Of a DNA stretch of 64,000 nt, positions 21,274-33,500 are shown piece after piece. Numbering within the stretch: the first letter of the stretch is position 1; each line of letters begins with the position of its first letter. A program made the translations under genes and the position numbers. The stretch covers positions 434,001 to 498,000 of the forward strand of contig JAYKKR010000012.1 of assembly GCA_036971615.1 (NCBI GenBank), in the 5' to 3' direction. This DNA comes from Amyloporia xantha. Lineage: Eukaryota > Basidiomycota > Agaricomycetes > Polyporales > Adustoporiaceae. The notes under the pieces were generated by a model. The model was not told the origin of the DNA, made no database searches, and worked only from the letters and a program-made list of their open reading frames with translations.

Positions 21274-24200
21274 CTATACGCCATACCGCGAGGCTAACCG
21301 CTCTTGAATCGCTGGCGGGAACGTAGCAACCTGCTGTACCCAGCCAGCCGCGTCATGCTGCTTGAACCCGAGAAGCAGTTGTTGGAACATGGCATTGAGC
21401 TCGGGTGAAGGCTGGTTCCAGCGCACAATTGCGTTACAGAACCACAACATACTCTACAGACAAACGACATCAGGATATTACCAATTTGATTTCGATGTCG
21501 ACACATACCTTCATGATGCCAGCAGGATTCACCTGCACCAGCGTGCAGAAGCCTCGGAAAGCGGAATCCTTCTCTTCGTTATCTCGAATTTCATACAACG
21601 CTTGGCACCAAGCTTGAGCGAATTCAGGTAGCAACGGAGCTACCATGGTAGGGTGTGACAACCCGATCCGCCCTATTGAAACAGCAGCGTTCTCGTGGAG
21701 GCTGCGCGGTGCCTTAGGATGGAGGAGGATCGGAATCAAGCGAGAAACCAGCGGGTGGACCCAACGTTGAAACTCGGGATCATCTATACGTATCATCGTG
21801 ATCAGGGACAAGCGTAAGAACGTCGTGTTCTTATCTCTTACCTCGCCCATAACGCAACGCGACTTCTCCAACCGACCAAGCTGCGTTGTTGCACGCACTC
21901 ACAAACTCAACCTTCGGTTCAGGGTCCAGTTGTTCAATAAGTTCTTGCATGATGGCTGGCATATGAGATCGCAATAGCGGGAAACAGTTCATAGCCATAT
22001 CGCCCACAAGTGCGTACGCAGACTGCCGCACAGGTGCCTGGGGATGCTTGAGGCAAACAGTGAGTAAGGAGAGGAGGTTTGGCTGTGTTCGAGTGATTGA
22101 AGGCTCTAGCGCCATGCCAAGTCCCTGGGTAAGACCCGAGAGTAGATCAAGCGCAACGACGAGGAACGATCGATCAGGCTCATCCATCTCAGGGTTCTGT
22201 TGATAGGCCTGGTACTGCAACAGTGAATTGTGGACAATGTTGGCGCAGCGTTCGAAGACCGGAGTCGCATAAGGAAGGAATGCGGCGCCCATAGCTATGG
22301 TGACAGATGCCAAACACTAAATGTACAATTCAGTCTGCGACGAACTATAAACGCTTCTAGAGGGTGAACCCACCTCCAATAGTGGAACCAAGTCCTCATC
22401 GTCGTCTTTCAATTTACTCCATCGTTTAATCAATGGCGGCATCAAAATTTCGACGTATGTAGAGTTCTGCAGAGCAGGGCCTACAGCATCGGCTAGAGTA
22501 CCGACTGCATCATACAAGATCAACATGTTCTTGTGCTGATACTTTTCGAAGGCGAACACCAGATTGCGTAGAACTGGCTCGAGGAACGGCGCGAGCTCCG
22601 GACCAGCATCTTCTTCCAGAGTGGCGAAAGCGCTGCAACCCGCTTCTTGGACACGCTTGTTGTTGTCTAATACCATGCGGAGAAGCTGTGAACCAATCCG
22701 TGTAAGTCCACTGCAATGACGAAACCGAAGCAAGATCTGATTCGCTCACTCCTTCCAGTGTGGGAACGAAGAACTGATTCCTGTGTTCGTCTGAGAACGG
22801 CTGCGTACACCAGCTAGCATAACGCCCCAACGTCCAACAGGTGATCGATCGAACAAGAGGCTGAAAGTACGTCAACATGAGACACCCACAACAGGAATTC
22901 TCGAACCGTACCTTGGGATCATTCAACATATTGACTAGATATGGTACAAGGGTTGGCAAATGCGGTTCGACCGCATCAATACAGCCTTCGGGACGACGAT
23001 CAATACGCAGAACAAATCCTTAACGAGATCAAACGCGACCGACCTTCAGCCATGGCTCCAAGAGCCAAGATGCCACTCTCCCGGTGGAGCCAATCATCGC
23101 TCCAAAGTTTTGCCTTGAGCGGTTCAAGCAACACGTTCAACAAATCTGCGCCGAACCGGACAGCAAGCACGTCTAGAGCCGCAGCGGCGCATTTCCGTAG
23201 ATTCCATTCAGTTGACATCTCTTCCGCGAATTCATCGTCATCCATGTCATCGAAACCTTCATCGTCATCATCCAATTCCTCGCCGTACGCGCCGACGCGA
23301 GGTTTGGTAGGGTCGGATACATTGGCCTCATGTTCAAAGCCATGTGACTTGCCTCCGTAATGCCTAGGCTTGATGTCGGTATCCTTATCTGGGACTGCTG
23401 CGTCCTCTGCGTCGCCTTCGAGCCACAGCAAATCATCTTCGCCATAGATCATGCAGTCCAGGAGGACAGGTCCGACCTTGCTCAAGAGCGGGTGTAAGAA
23501 TGGCGCAAGATCTGGATCCTCCGCAAACGTAAGCCAGAACTCGCACGCCTCAAGTGCAACGTTCTCGTTTTTGTCTTTCGTCGAGTACAGCATGTACTCT
23601 GCGACGTTCGCCATCTCTGGCATCAATTTCTCCGGCCGTGAGGCGAGAAGTAACACAAGCGCCTGGCAGACGTGGCGGCGCACGGATGGGTCCTCGTCTG
23701 AGGCACGTTTGAAGAGGCATGCGATGAACGTGTCGATGTGGGCAAAGAGCGATTGACAGTTGATCGGCACGAAGTATGAAAGACATGCGATCGCATGTGA
23801 GCGCATTTTAGAGTTTGGATGCTCGGAGAGCACGAGAAACTTGGGTATCATGTATTCCAGCGGCCAAGTCCCGTTGATCTCGACGTCCAATTTCCGCGGG
23901 TAGTCTTCGCAGGCTTTCTCAAGCACATTGAACGCCGCCTGGATGCAATAAACAATGTGAGATGATGTCACAAGCGCCAGCTTCACGCGAAATGACACGA
24001 GGGCAAGCGCCTTCAGTCGAGAATGGGATCAGAGTGGTGAACTCTGTTCCCGTAGATACAATCGGTCTCCTTGTAATGCATAATACCTACGCCCGTGGTT
24101 TTTTAAGCGGGATGAGGCGCTAGACCTTGTTAAAGGGTCATTTAAGCAGACGGCAAATTGACCAGAAGAGCTCTCCGCTCTACATTATTAGCGGAGCGCG

Positions 24201-24856
24201 CTAGAATGGCATCCATCATGAGAAGACCGACTGTACGTGTCAAATAGATAGCCGACATATCACTGATGAGCAGAACTCGAATACCACAGCCGCCACCGGA
24301 TTATGTGGCAGGACACGGGCGGCGGCATTCACAAGATGCCAGAAGAGAGGAAACGTACCTCTTGTTGATCCAAATCCGTCAAGTCCAGCATATGGACCAG
24401 CTGTTGTAAGCACTCCGGCCAGTTTTTCGGCTCGAGGATACCAAGGAAGGCGACAATAGCTTGCCCCGCAGCATTGCGAATCATGATCGATGAATCATGA
24501 AACCCTAGAAGTACAGCACTCTTCGCGAACTCGACGACCTCAGGCAAGGAGCGCAGGATCATGCGGGCATTGTTCTTCAGCAGATACCCAGCTATTGTGC
24601 GGATGCGGTCCTCCTCCTGCGGCATCGAGGCGACGATGTAGGCCAGATATGCAATGTAGTCGGGCGCGTGTGTGAAGCTGTTCAATTTCTGCACATTCGC
24701 ACATTAATGACCCTGGTACGCGACGAACTCTGAGAAATTACTTGGACGCACATGAGTGATATTGCGCTGGACCTGGGCATTATGACTATCGGTTGAATCA
24801 TGGATCGTCTGCAGAATATCCTGTAATGCTGCAGGTTGGGGCACCCAGGAGGACAT
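21274..24856 (-). CDS. Transportin / karyopherin beta-2 (Kap104, TNPO1 type)
   Basis: This is a nuclear import receptor for PY-NLS cargoes such as hnRNPs, made of about 20 HEAT repeats. The start at 24856 gives [20 protein letters not shown], the expected N-terminus. HEAT repeats follow: [77 protein letters not shown]. The Asp-rich H8 acidic loop is [18 protein letters not shown], followed by [21 protein letters not shown], then [71 protein letters not shown] and a C-terminus [20 protein letters not shown]...ASRYGV. The length and repeat order fit the family. One intron (about 23942-24355) is about 410 nt, unlike the others at about 50-60 nt. No lesion was seen. Confidence 0.9.
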
Positions 24857-25515
24857 GGTGTTAGGAGGAGACGCGTTCAAACCGCAGAGTTCGTCGACGA
24901 ACGCGTAAAAGCAGAGGCAAGTTTGGTCTGAACCCGGGGCCCCTCAGTTTGTTTGTGCACGGCTGATGTAAGTGGCCTAATAATTGCATAATATACCTTA
25001 TTTGTAGAAGATCTGATTTCGACCAACTTCCGATTATTTCTACTTATGGACATAGCGTAGCTCAATGTCAACATAATATTACCTAAATATCACCCTTATC
25101 CCACGCAACTCCCGCGAATCTACTTGACAAGTTCTTCCATCGGTCGTACTTGTGCAGCGCACTTGTTCTCCTAATCTCTACCTCGATGCCAATTTGCTAA
25201 CTAGCATAAATTCCCCGAGACTTCCCACTCTGGGAGTTTCTGTGAAGTCGAAAGAAGCCGGTATTTGTCCTCGAGGAAGATCAAAGGGCAAGACTCGAAT
25301 GACGCTCAGCCCAAACGCTTCCCTCCGCGTCTTTGTTCCTCTTTAGGGTAAACCATATTCTCTGAGGTAAAGGAGCGGATATGAAATCGATGTGTACATA
25401 CCTGTCGCTGGCTTGAAAAGTGACAATTCAAACGCGAGCCGCAGCTGCCATTCAGGCCAGATTAGAGAGTGGCCAAGAACCTATAGCCTTCTATCAAGAT
25501 AAGCTAACAATCTAG
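24857..25515. other. Intergenic region, no gene recognised
   Basis: About 660 bp between the transportin start and the 3' end of the FSH1-like gene. It holds the transportin promoter, with no clear TATA box. Short frames only. Confidence 0.45.
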
Positions 25516-27023
25516 CTAGGATACATTTGGGGTTACCGTGCCCACGTCCACGGTTACAGCACGCCTTCCTGCTCTTCTATCATCTAGAAATCGTATACTT
25601 AAACAGACCGTAAGCATCATGAGGCGCCAGGGAGTAGCGCCCTCGGATCCTGTCGGCGCGGCGGTCTCAGAAGGTGGGGATGCCGCAGGAAGGCCCGGGG
25701 CAGGTGCATTCCCCAGTGGGTCTCGGAGATAGCTGCGGAGGAAGTTACGCCAGGGAGCTTTAGACGGGACAAAGTGTCCTGAGCGAAGGGAAGCGCCATG
25801 CATCCGGAAGTATCAGAACGCCTATACCACATGGTCCGAGAGGGAATATCACACCACACACCTCCATCATGGTGCGCAACACGCTTGTTACTCGACACTT
25901 CCAGCAGTGTCTTTGACCGCTCCTCGACGACAACGACGTCTGTTCTACCAAGGACATGGAGAGTTTGTGTGGAGTATGACGGCAGCAGAATGCTATCCAC
26001 AAGGGGACTGCGGGGACGGAACCCTGCCACGGCTACGCAAAACTCCCTGGAAGGACGACGTCAAGTCATTTAGGGCACCCCGGCGAAATAGAACTATTCA
26101 GGACTAAGGTTATCACCGCACACGACAACAGAAACACATACAACGGAGCATGAGGTGGCTTCCCATCAATGAGGAACGGTGGATGAACCTCTGGCTTCTC
26201 CAGCTGACCAACTTGATCAGCTCACGCATTTAAGGGTCATACAGGTTTGACAAGTATGCTCACCAGCGCTGCAAGGATAGCGGCCATAGCGGCTCCTTGA
26301 CTAGGCATATGGACAATGAGCTTAATTGAGTACGGCGCAGGCCGTCAGTAATGATTGAGCGGGAATTGTTCACACCTAAACCCAAACACTCCCTGGGAGC
26401 ACGTGTAGGACAACACTTAGCATTAAAGACGGTTGCTGTTCGAAGAAGACGCACATCATAGTGGTCTTTGGCAAGGATGTCCCGCAGAACGGCGAGAGAT
26501 TCCGCCAGACCAGCGGTCTGGTCGCGATCAGCCTGAGCTTTCCACCAGCCGCGGGGTGCCAGAGCAGGATCTTGTTCAGCAGCAGCCTCCGGGGCACCGA
26601 GATCTTCGAGTGAAGATGTGTTCGTCGACGAGTTCAGGAAGGCCATGTCGACCGGAGTTAGCACATAAGGGGCATCAACAAACACTGCCACCATATACAC
26701 GAGGATGGCAGATGTCATGACGAGTTCGATATGTACTTCAGGATTTCCATTCATCAAACGATGCAAATACACATACCAAAGTCGATGTCTTTGCCACATG
26801 CTTTGCGGAGAGCCCCTAGCTGGTTTGCATAGTCGATCTATCACTAGTCCCGTTGTTTAACTGAGAGTGCTTACCCTTTTGCTAAAGATCAGGGCACTCT
26901 GCGCATACCTATACATCAGTGCGTATCAGATGAAGCTTCAGATGACCGCTGCTCTCGGAATAACGGAGACTGTGAGACTGACCCATGTAGCATAAGGATT
27001 TTTCGAGTAGTATTGGCGGCCAT
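25516..27023 (-). CDS. FSH1-family alpha/beta serine hydrolase
   Basis: A family of serine hydrolases (yeast Fsh1-3, human OVCA2) with the alpha/beta-hydrolase fold. It was reconstructed here from about nine small exons. The start at 27023 (MAANTTRKILMLHG) is followed by YAQSALIFSKR, LGALRKACGKDIDF, VDAPYVLTPVDMAFLNSS, GWWKAQADRDQTAGLAES, LAVLRDILAKDHYD and the nucleophile elbow GVFGFSQGAAMAAILAAL, with the Ser codon split by an intron. LEKPEVHPPFLIDGKPPHAP, FCVAVAGFRPRSP and LHVLGRTDVVVVEERS (catalytic Asp) come next, then RVAHHDGG/HFVPSKAPWRNFLRSYL (catalytic His). A Pro/Ala-rich tail runs to a stop at 25516. All three catalytic residues are visible and all junctions keep the frame. The substrate is unknown. 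Fungal members include esterases. Confidence 0.82.
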
Positions 27024-27891
27024 TTTGGATCTAGCTTGATGTGATTTCCAGGAGAAAGTCAGCTATCCTGTCGCCCTTTTGCAGAATAGCAGATGAAACG
27101 AACTGTGGATGTAGATTCACAACCTACAGTATTGCAGGCTGAGTAAGAGAATGTTTCCGAGTCGGAACAAACGATCGTGACTTAGCAAGATCTTATCAGA
27201 TAATGGATTGAGCGACCTCTTGTCATTAAGACTTTCTTCTGTTTGTTTTCGGTCTAACTGGATGAAGGCCAAGAGAGGTTGTGCAGTGTGTACGCTGTTC
27301 AAGACTTGTAAGTTACCTTGAATTCAGGCTTCCGTCAAGTGAATGATACAGAAGGTGGATTTACACAGCATACATCAGGAAATGTCAAATTTGCCTTAAT
27401 GTACTTATATTGCACTTATCTGTCTTAATAAGAGAATTAAGTGCATTAAGACAAAATTAATACGATCCCTTCACTTTGAAATGGTCTTAAACCAGTCTTA
27501 AATGTCTTAAACAGGACAAAAAGTCGAAAAAAGTGTGATTAAGTGGATAAGTCAAATTTGACATTTGCTGATGTACGTGTATCAGCTGAGGCTCTTATGA
27601 CACGTAATATAGATGGGAGTCCAGACAACTAGGTACAGAAATGTAGGCGACAGTAGAAGAACTTCGAAGAAAAGGAGAGAACGTTGATATGCAACGATCT
27701 CGACGAACAGAGGACCGACGAGGTAACTGCCGGGATTTAACATGTTTATGCCCAGGATCCTACGTTGTGACACAACCCGGCACGATGCTCTCTTTCAGTC
27801 CATGGAATCATTAATATCGTTTATTCTCGAGGGCTATCCTGTGGCACGGAAAGGAGTAAGTATCAGACTCATAACAAGAAATCCCTGATAC
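27024..27891. other. Intergenic region with a small MITE
   Basis: It lies between the FSH1-like promoter and the 3' end of the F-box-like gene. It holds the 205-bp element at 27371-27575 and a CTTATCAGATAA motif at 27192-27203. A hydrophobic minus-strand frame at 27582-27773 could encode one or two membrane spans, but it has no known relative and is not called. Confidence 0.4.
27371..27575. mobile_element. Tc1/mariner-type MITE, 205 bp
   Basis: The ends match as inverted repeats over 22 of 23 positions. They begin TACATCAG and contain the core AAATGTCAAATTTG (27371-27393 and 27553-27575). TA at both outer ends fits a TA target duplication. The interior is strongly AT-rich with repeated TCTTAA/TTAAGA words and has no coding capacity. 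The inverted repeats are directly visible. The superfamily is inferred from the TA ends. Confidence 0.75.
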
Positions 27892-29185
27892 CTACGAGAT
27901 TAGACTTCGAGTCTGCAATTTCGGAAATCGGGACATGAACTTCGATCGATATTTAATCCGACTGGCTTCGTCGGTTTGTCCAGCGTTGAATATACGGAAC
28001 TTAACACCCGGGTTGAGCGTAGCAAATCTGGAATGAGAGAGCGTCTCGTCTATCAGAGAACACTGCTCTTCGTCAAACCCAGATAGCATCGCTTCGATGA
28101 TGTCGACAAACGACGAACATTCACCGTCCCATAGGGGCCAGAGTTCGAAGATAATCTCTCGCATCTGAGAGGATGCTATTTGCGTAAGCAATTTGGGAAC
28201 CCATCCAAAATTGCTCTGCGAGCTGATCCTGTGAACCCCTATACGCGCAGATTGCAGGCTAGGTTGCGAAATACAGAGGTACCGATCTATACGGCAATGT
28301 CATCTCATGGGTCTGCTGTCTATAGAGTATCCACGACCTGCACTCACCAAAAGCTTCCTCTGCCATGTCCGGAGTGCCGAACTGCAGTGACACATTGTGC
28401 AGCAATGCGTCTGTCGATGGAAGTAACGCAGCCATTCCTGGTACCCCTAGGTCCCTGATCTCCAGGAAGTAAATATCGAGACGTACAAGGCCTTTGCAGA
28501 GGTTGGAGGTCCTAAGAAAAGAAAGAATCTCCTGCATCGATCCCGAGCTGTAACGAAAGGAAAGGGCCTTAAGACTCCCAGAAGCCACTCGGCGCATGAG
28601 GGCAGAGTCAGAACGACTGCTATCGCTCAGATGAAGATAGACACATTTCAGTAATGCGAGATTGGGAAGGGCAGATACGAGACGAGAAAAATCAGAGAGA
28701 GATCGAAAACGAAGACTATGTAGATCAAGGCATGTGACGGTATGGAACTCGGAGAGCGCAAGAAAGAACGTGTGGTGGAATCCGGTGAAGACCTTCTCGA
28801 TCCTACCCAATAGTTGGATCGTATCTACGTTCGTCAGTGTCCTCGCGAGGACCGCTGGGAACGTGATCAGTGGTGTATTGTCGCCACGGGTGCCGTCTAA
28901 CGTCAAGCATCGCGTAAAGTGGCTGAGTTGTGGCTCTGCCGTCAACATGCGAGCGAGGCTGTACAATTGATCTCGACTTCCCAGGGAAACGGCCCTGACA
29001 AGGTTGACACGGCTCCTTGGGAACAAGTCACGGCAGGTGAGGGAGATTGCATGTAATGTTCTCCGGTTGGTGACATCGGGATAACGAAATTCGGACCCTA
29101 AACAGTCGATGATACGCTCGAATATTTCGACGGGAAATATACGCTGTTGAACACGAAGGGCAGTGACATGAGGCGCCGGAGACAT
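27892..29185 (-). CDS. F-box-like protein of unknown target
   Basis: This is a two-exon gene. Exon 1 (29185 to about 28336) starts MSPAPHVTALRVQQRIFPVE and has an F-box-like helix set, IFPVEIFERIIDCLG plus LHAISLTCRDLFPRSRVNL, the form common in large basidiomycete F-box families. Leucine-rich segments follow (CLTLDGTRGDNTPL, LDLHSLRFRSLSDFSRL, LLKCVYLHLSDSS, LVRLDIYFLEIRDLG), suggesting a degenerate leucine-rich substrate-binding domain. A GTGAGT donor after EEAFG joins a second exon reading GVHRISSQSNFGWVPKLL and ending RSLIS. F-box proteins generally recruit targets to SCF ubiquitin ligases. The target here is unknown. Confidence 0.68.
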
Positions 29186-30579
29186 GACCCGGAGATAGTG
29201 GGGCTCGGGGTATCTTCACAGCGGGCGAATCCTAAATGCAAGATACATCTATGTTTCAGAAATCAGGTTAGCATATTTCTTCGGCGACACACCGTAAGTG
29301 GGGATGAGGTGGACCTGTACTGATCGTCACATAGGGCGAGAATAGCCCTTGGTCTTAGCGAACGGAAGGCCTGCAATGGATGTGAATGCTGAAGACTGTT
29401 GATGCAATCGAACACGCTTTAAAACTAGAGCAGGAGACTGGTCGCGCTAGAAGTCGAAAGAGCAGTGTGTGCCGTGTCTTGCAAATGGAGTACTGCCAGT
29501 CTTTATAGAGGGAGTAGTCTTGGCGGAAGCAGACACAGCATGAGCACAAGGCGATGCGCGACAACAAGAGGGTTCTATCAGCGCCATAAATCAACTCTGT
29601 CAAAACGGCGTCTAGCAAATGATACAGCCATGGGAGTGGCGCAATGAGAACGGGGGAGCAAGATTTCGAAGGTTTGTTCTGCACGCGGAGCGCTACATAG
29701 GCGAATATTTGTCTCCATTAAGATACAAGCGTCAGATTATCGCATGATATGACTTGTAGACAGAAGAGTTGACCTGAGATGACAGCTGCCAGATAATGGC
29801 GTCGATGAACCGAGGCCAAGTCTGGCTCTTATTCCCTCTAAGAGCGGAAAAGAATATAACTCATAGACGAGCAAGGGGGCTGTAAACCCGATGTTGACGG
29901 TCTCCTGGTGTGCATGGGTGAAAATAGACCAGAAAAGGGCCGGGGGTTCCTGTCGTTCTTTTCAGTGCTCATAGGCGTGCACAACAATGCTTGCGATTGT
30001 CCATAGGGGGTCTACTTGTATGAGACCCGGGCCTTCGAGAGAGATGGTCACACCTACCAGTGACGTTGTATGGATTTGCTCACAGGAGTTGGACTCACCA
30101 CTCAGTTCATGATAATGGGGGAATGAACAGAAGGCGGATACTAGATGACGTACATACCTTGTTGTTTCGTCTTGGCCCTCATCCTGACACGTACGCAGAG
30201 TAGTACTTGTTTGGCGCGCAGTGCATGCATCGTTCTATGCGAAGTTGTCAAAGCAGGTCGATACCTGTCCCTGATGTGCGACGACTCTGTGTTTCGCCCG
30301 TCACCATGACACCGAGACCATGCGATGCACGAAACAGTCGTTCTCTGCGTAAGCGAGCATGGACTACGAAGGTTTCATTTTCTGCACAGCGTCGCATCCT
30401 ATCCCCATGGTCGACAACCTTGAGATATTGCAAATCGGACACGTGGTACAACACTTCACAGCACACTAACATGAAGAGACGCACGGCGTTACGTTCTAAT
30501 AAGCAGTAGTTCATTCAGTGCGGATGCAACCTCTACGATGGTCGGCGTCATCGGTAGTAGCTGTCACAAACGTTGGAAG
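29186..30579. other. Intergenic region, no gene recognised
   Basis: About 1.4 kb between the F-box-like promoter and the 3' end of the ABC transporter. Open frames of up to about 110 codons exist on both strands (29355-29684 minus, 30207-30509 plus), but none shows a known domain, a splice pattern or consistent codon use. Confidence 0.4.
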
Positions 30580-33500
30580 TCAAGTAGACGTGCCGACGCG
30601 CGCTGCCATTGCATATAGAGCTTCCTTCTCTCCGCTTTCGTCCACCAATGCACGAAGCATACCCTTTTCATCTTTGAGCAGTTCACTCGGCCTCCCAAAT
30701 TCGACCTAAATGTATCAACTTAGAACATACGGCCCGTGACAGATTCGTGTATGGCTTACAATGCGACCGGCGTCAAGAACCATCTGCGATGCAAGTATGT
30801 GCTGAGGTCAGTCACATATTAGAGAGATCAGCCGTAACTCACAATCTTGTCATAGTCCATGATTGTCTGTAAGCGGTGCGCCACCGTCAGCAAGGTCACG
30901 CCCTTATCCAATTCTTTGCGCAAGGATGCTTGGATTACAGTGTCCGTCGCATAGTCTAGAGACTTCATCTGATATTCGCGTTCATTCAAACGGTTCTGAG
31001 CCTCACCTATGGCGGATGTAGCTGATTATTATGGATGTTAGTAATGCAGATCGTCAAAAAATTATCGAGGCCCCGCACCTTCATCCAGGATCAGAAGTTT
31101 GCTCTGTCTCACTATTGCCCTTACCAGCGCCAAGATCTGCTTTTGCCCTACAGACAAATTGCTGCCAGCGCTGGCAATGGCTGTCAAGGCTAATATGACC
31201 TTCTTCCATGTCCTGTTGGAGCGAATACAGTCCGGCGGACCGAAGAGCGTCATTTAATATCGCATCGTCATGCTCTCCTGATGGATCCAAATTCTGACGT
31301 AACGTTCCGCTCAGGAGTTCGGGCTTGTAAAACCCCAAAATAAGCGGGCATACAATAGCGGGAAATGAATGGGCACAAATAACTTGGGGAATGATGGTAA
31401 TGTGAGTTCGGAGCGCGTCAAGGTTGATTGTGTCAGTGGAGAGACCATCGTAGTATATCTTGCCTTCGGTGATGATAGTACGAAGGAGAGCTAGCGTCAA
31501 GGAACTCTGTGAATCAATCAGTAACGGCTGCATTGTGAACATACCTTCCCGCTGCCTGTACGGCCCACTGCATTGAAGAATAGGTATATTGCATGTGGAA
31601 GAGCCGATCAGACTCACCTATTCCCACGCGTTCTCCTGACCTGACGTCGAAAGAAATCTCGTGCAACACTCGCGGTCCATCCTACAACGATGTTAGTTTT
31701 ATTACCTAATACAGGAGGCTTCGGGCAAAAAGGAGTGAACTGACGGCAGAGTAACGCGTGGACAGCTTCTCTACCCGCAATTCGCCACTCACAGGCCAGT
31801 ATGCCGGGGATACGCCATTTTGAGTAGGTTTCGGCTCTTGCTCAATGTCAAGATATTGTTGAATACGTTCCAGACTACCAGAGACGATTTAGCACTGCTG
31901 GGTTAGAAACCGAAGGTAGAGCACACCTATTACCTATTTTGATGGAGTCAACATTCCCTACAGCTCCGATGATGAAGACGCTGAACACGTACCAGCAACC
32001 TCAAACTCATTGTAGATTTGCACCCACCACAAGATCATCATGCTAAACCCGACTAAAGAAGCATAAACAACCCGAAACACAGTGGGAGAGGGTGCACATA
32101 CCTGCCATGTTTAAGGTGAAACCAGTGTTCGACGCAGATGAGTTGCGACCGTAGACAAGATAGGCGGCCAAGCCGGAGGTGAAAAAGGCGCCAAGAACCT
32201 CCAGGCGAATACCCATCCAGCTACTTCCCTTAGCCTAGTCCTCTTCGTGACGAGACAAAATGACGTACTGACTGAGGACCGAGAAGATCCTTGAGGCCCG
32301 GATATACCTATTGATGCGCATATGCGCCTCCTTCCTGAAAGCATCCTGCGCACCATACGCCCGTATGGAGACTGCGGCTAGTCTCAGCACCTTTCAAATG
32401 GAAAGGATATGTGGACACGGACCAAGGCCAGTAAATGTGGCACCAAAGTGTCCGATAACCGGGGCGCGTGCGTTACTCTTCTCACGCTTGACAGACAATT
32501 GCGCCTTCATATATATGTGCCCGATCCACCCTCCTGCAGTGGCCAAAAATATAGCAGCAGCAAGGAATATTGGGGCGGTAACAACGACTACGGCGAGCTT
32601 GACAATCATCGTGACACTCAAAAAATGAGGTAGTCCAAGAACATCGGAAGGTCGACGTCAACTGGCTCGATAAATGAGTTCAATGTGTAACAAGAATATT
32701 TGTCACGAACTATAGCTTATATCTTGTGTGCACCTGGCTATGATCCGTGAGGTTGGAGTCTTGTCGAACCACCTGTCGAACAACAGGTATGAACAGAGCG
32801 CCACATTGAGCTTTGATCAACGCTACCTCATAGTGGTGCCCAGAATTGAGGAGGTCAAGGCCTTATGGATCGAACGTGATGCTCGCACCGATCCGAGAAT
32901 ATAGAAGAACCAGTATACAATAAAGAAGAAGATCCCTGTCGCTGTGATCAAGCTGTACATGACCAGGTAACTGGACAGCTGAAATTCAGACAGTGATAAT
33001 AGGAAGCCAGTTGAGACGCACAAGGGAGCATGCGCCTCTTCCGCAGGGTGTTCTTCATACTGTCTTGCCCAATAACCAAGATACCAAACCTGCGCATTCT
33101 TCATCAACTCAGATAGGAACGAGAGGAATGGAACTGTGATCCAGAAAACGAGAGGATAATTTCCTCCCATGCCGTAAAAGTAGAGTTTCACTACTTGGGT
33201 CAGTTATCTGATGTCAATAAGGATAATACGTACTCACACGCCTGCCAGCCGACATGTCCCTCAGAAATTTCTTCAGCCACGACAAGCTTCCCGTCGGATT
33301 CTTGAGACTCGTCGGGGGATTCCTGTTGATCGATATCATGCTCAGCTTTCTCGATAGTCTCACGGTCCTCGGCGATCTCTGCGGCTAATGTCCTGTCGTG
33401 TTCGAGCGCGTTAGACAGAGACCCTTGACTGGAAAGTCGCCCGTCGATACCAACGGCAACTACGAATTGGGCTATTGGAGCAGCAATGCTGACATTATGA

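Noticed and set aside
23950..24350. A box C/D snoRNA in the long transportin intron
   Set aside because: ATGATGG and CTGA words exist but lie about 200 nt apart, with no terminal stem and no C'/D' pair.
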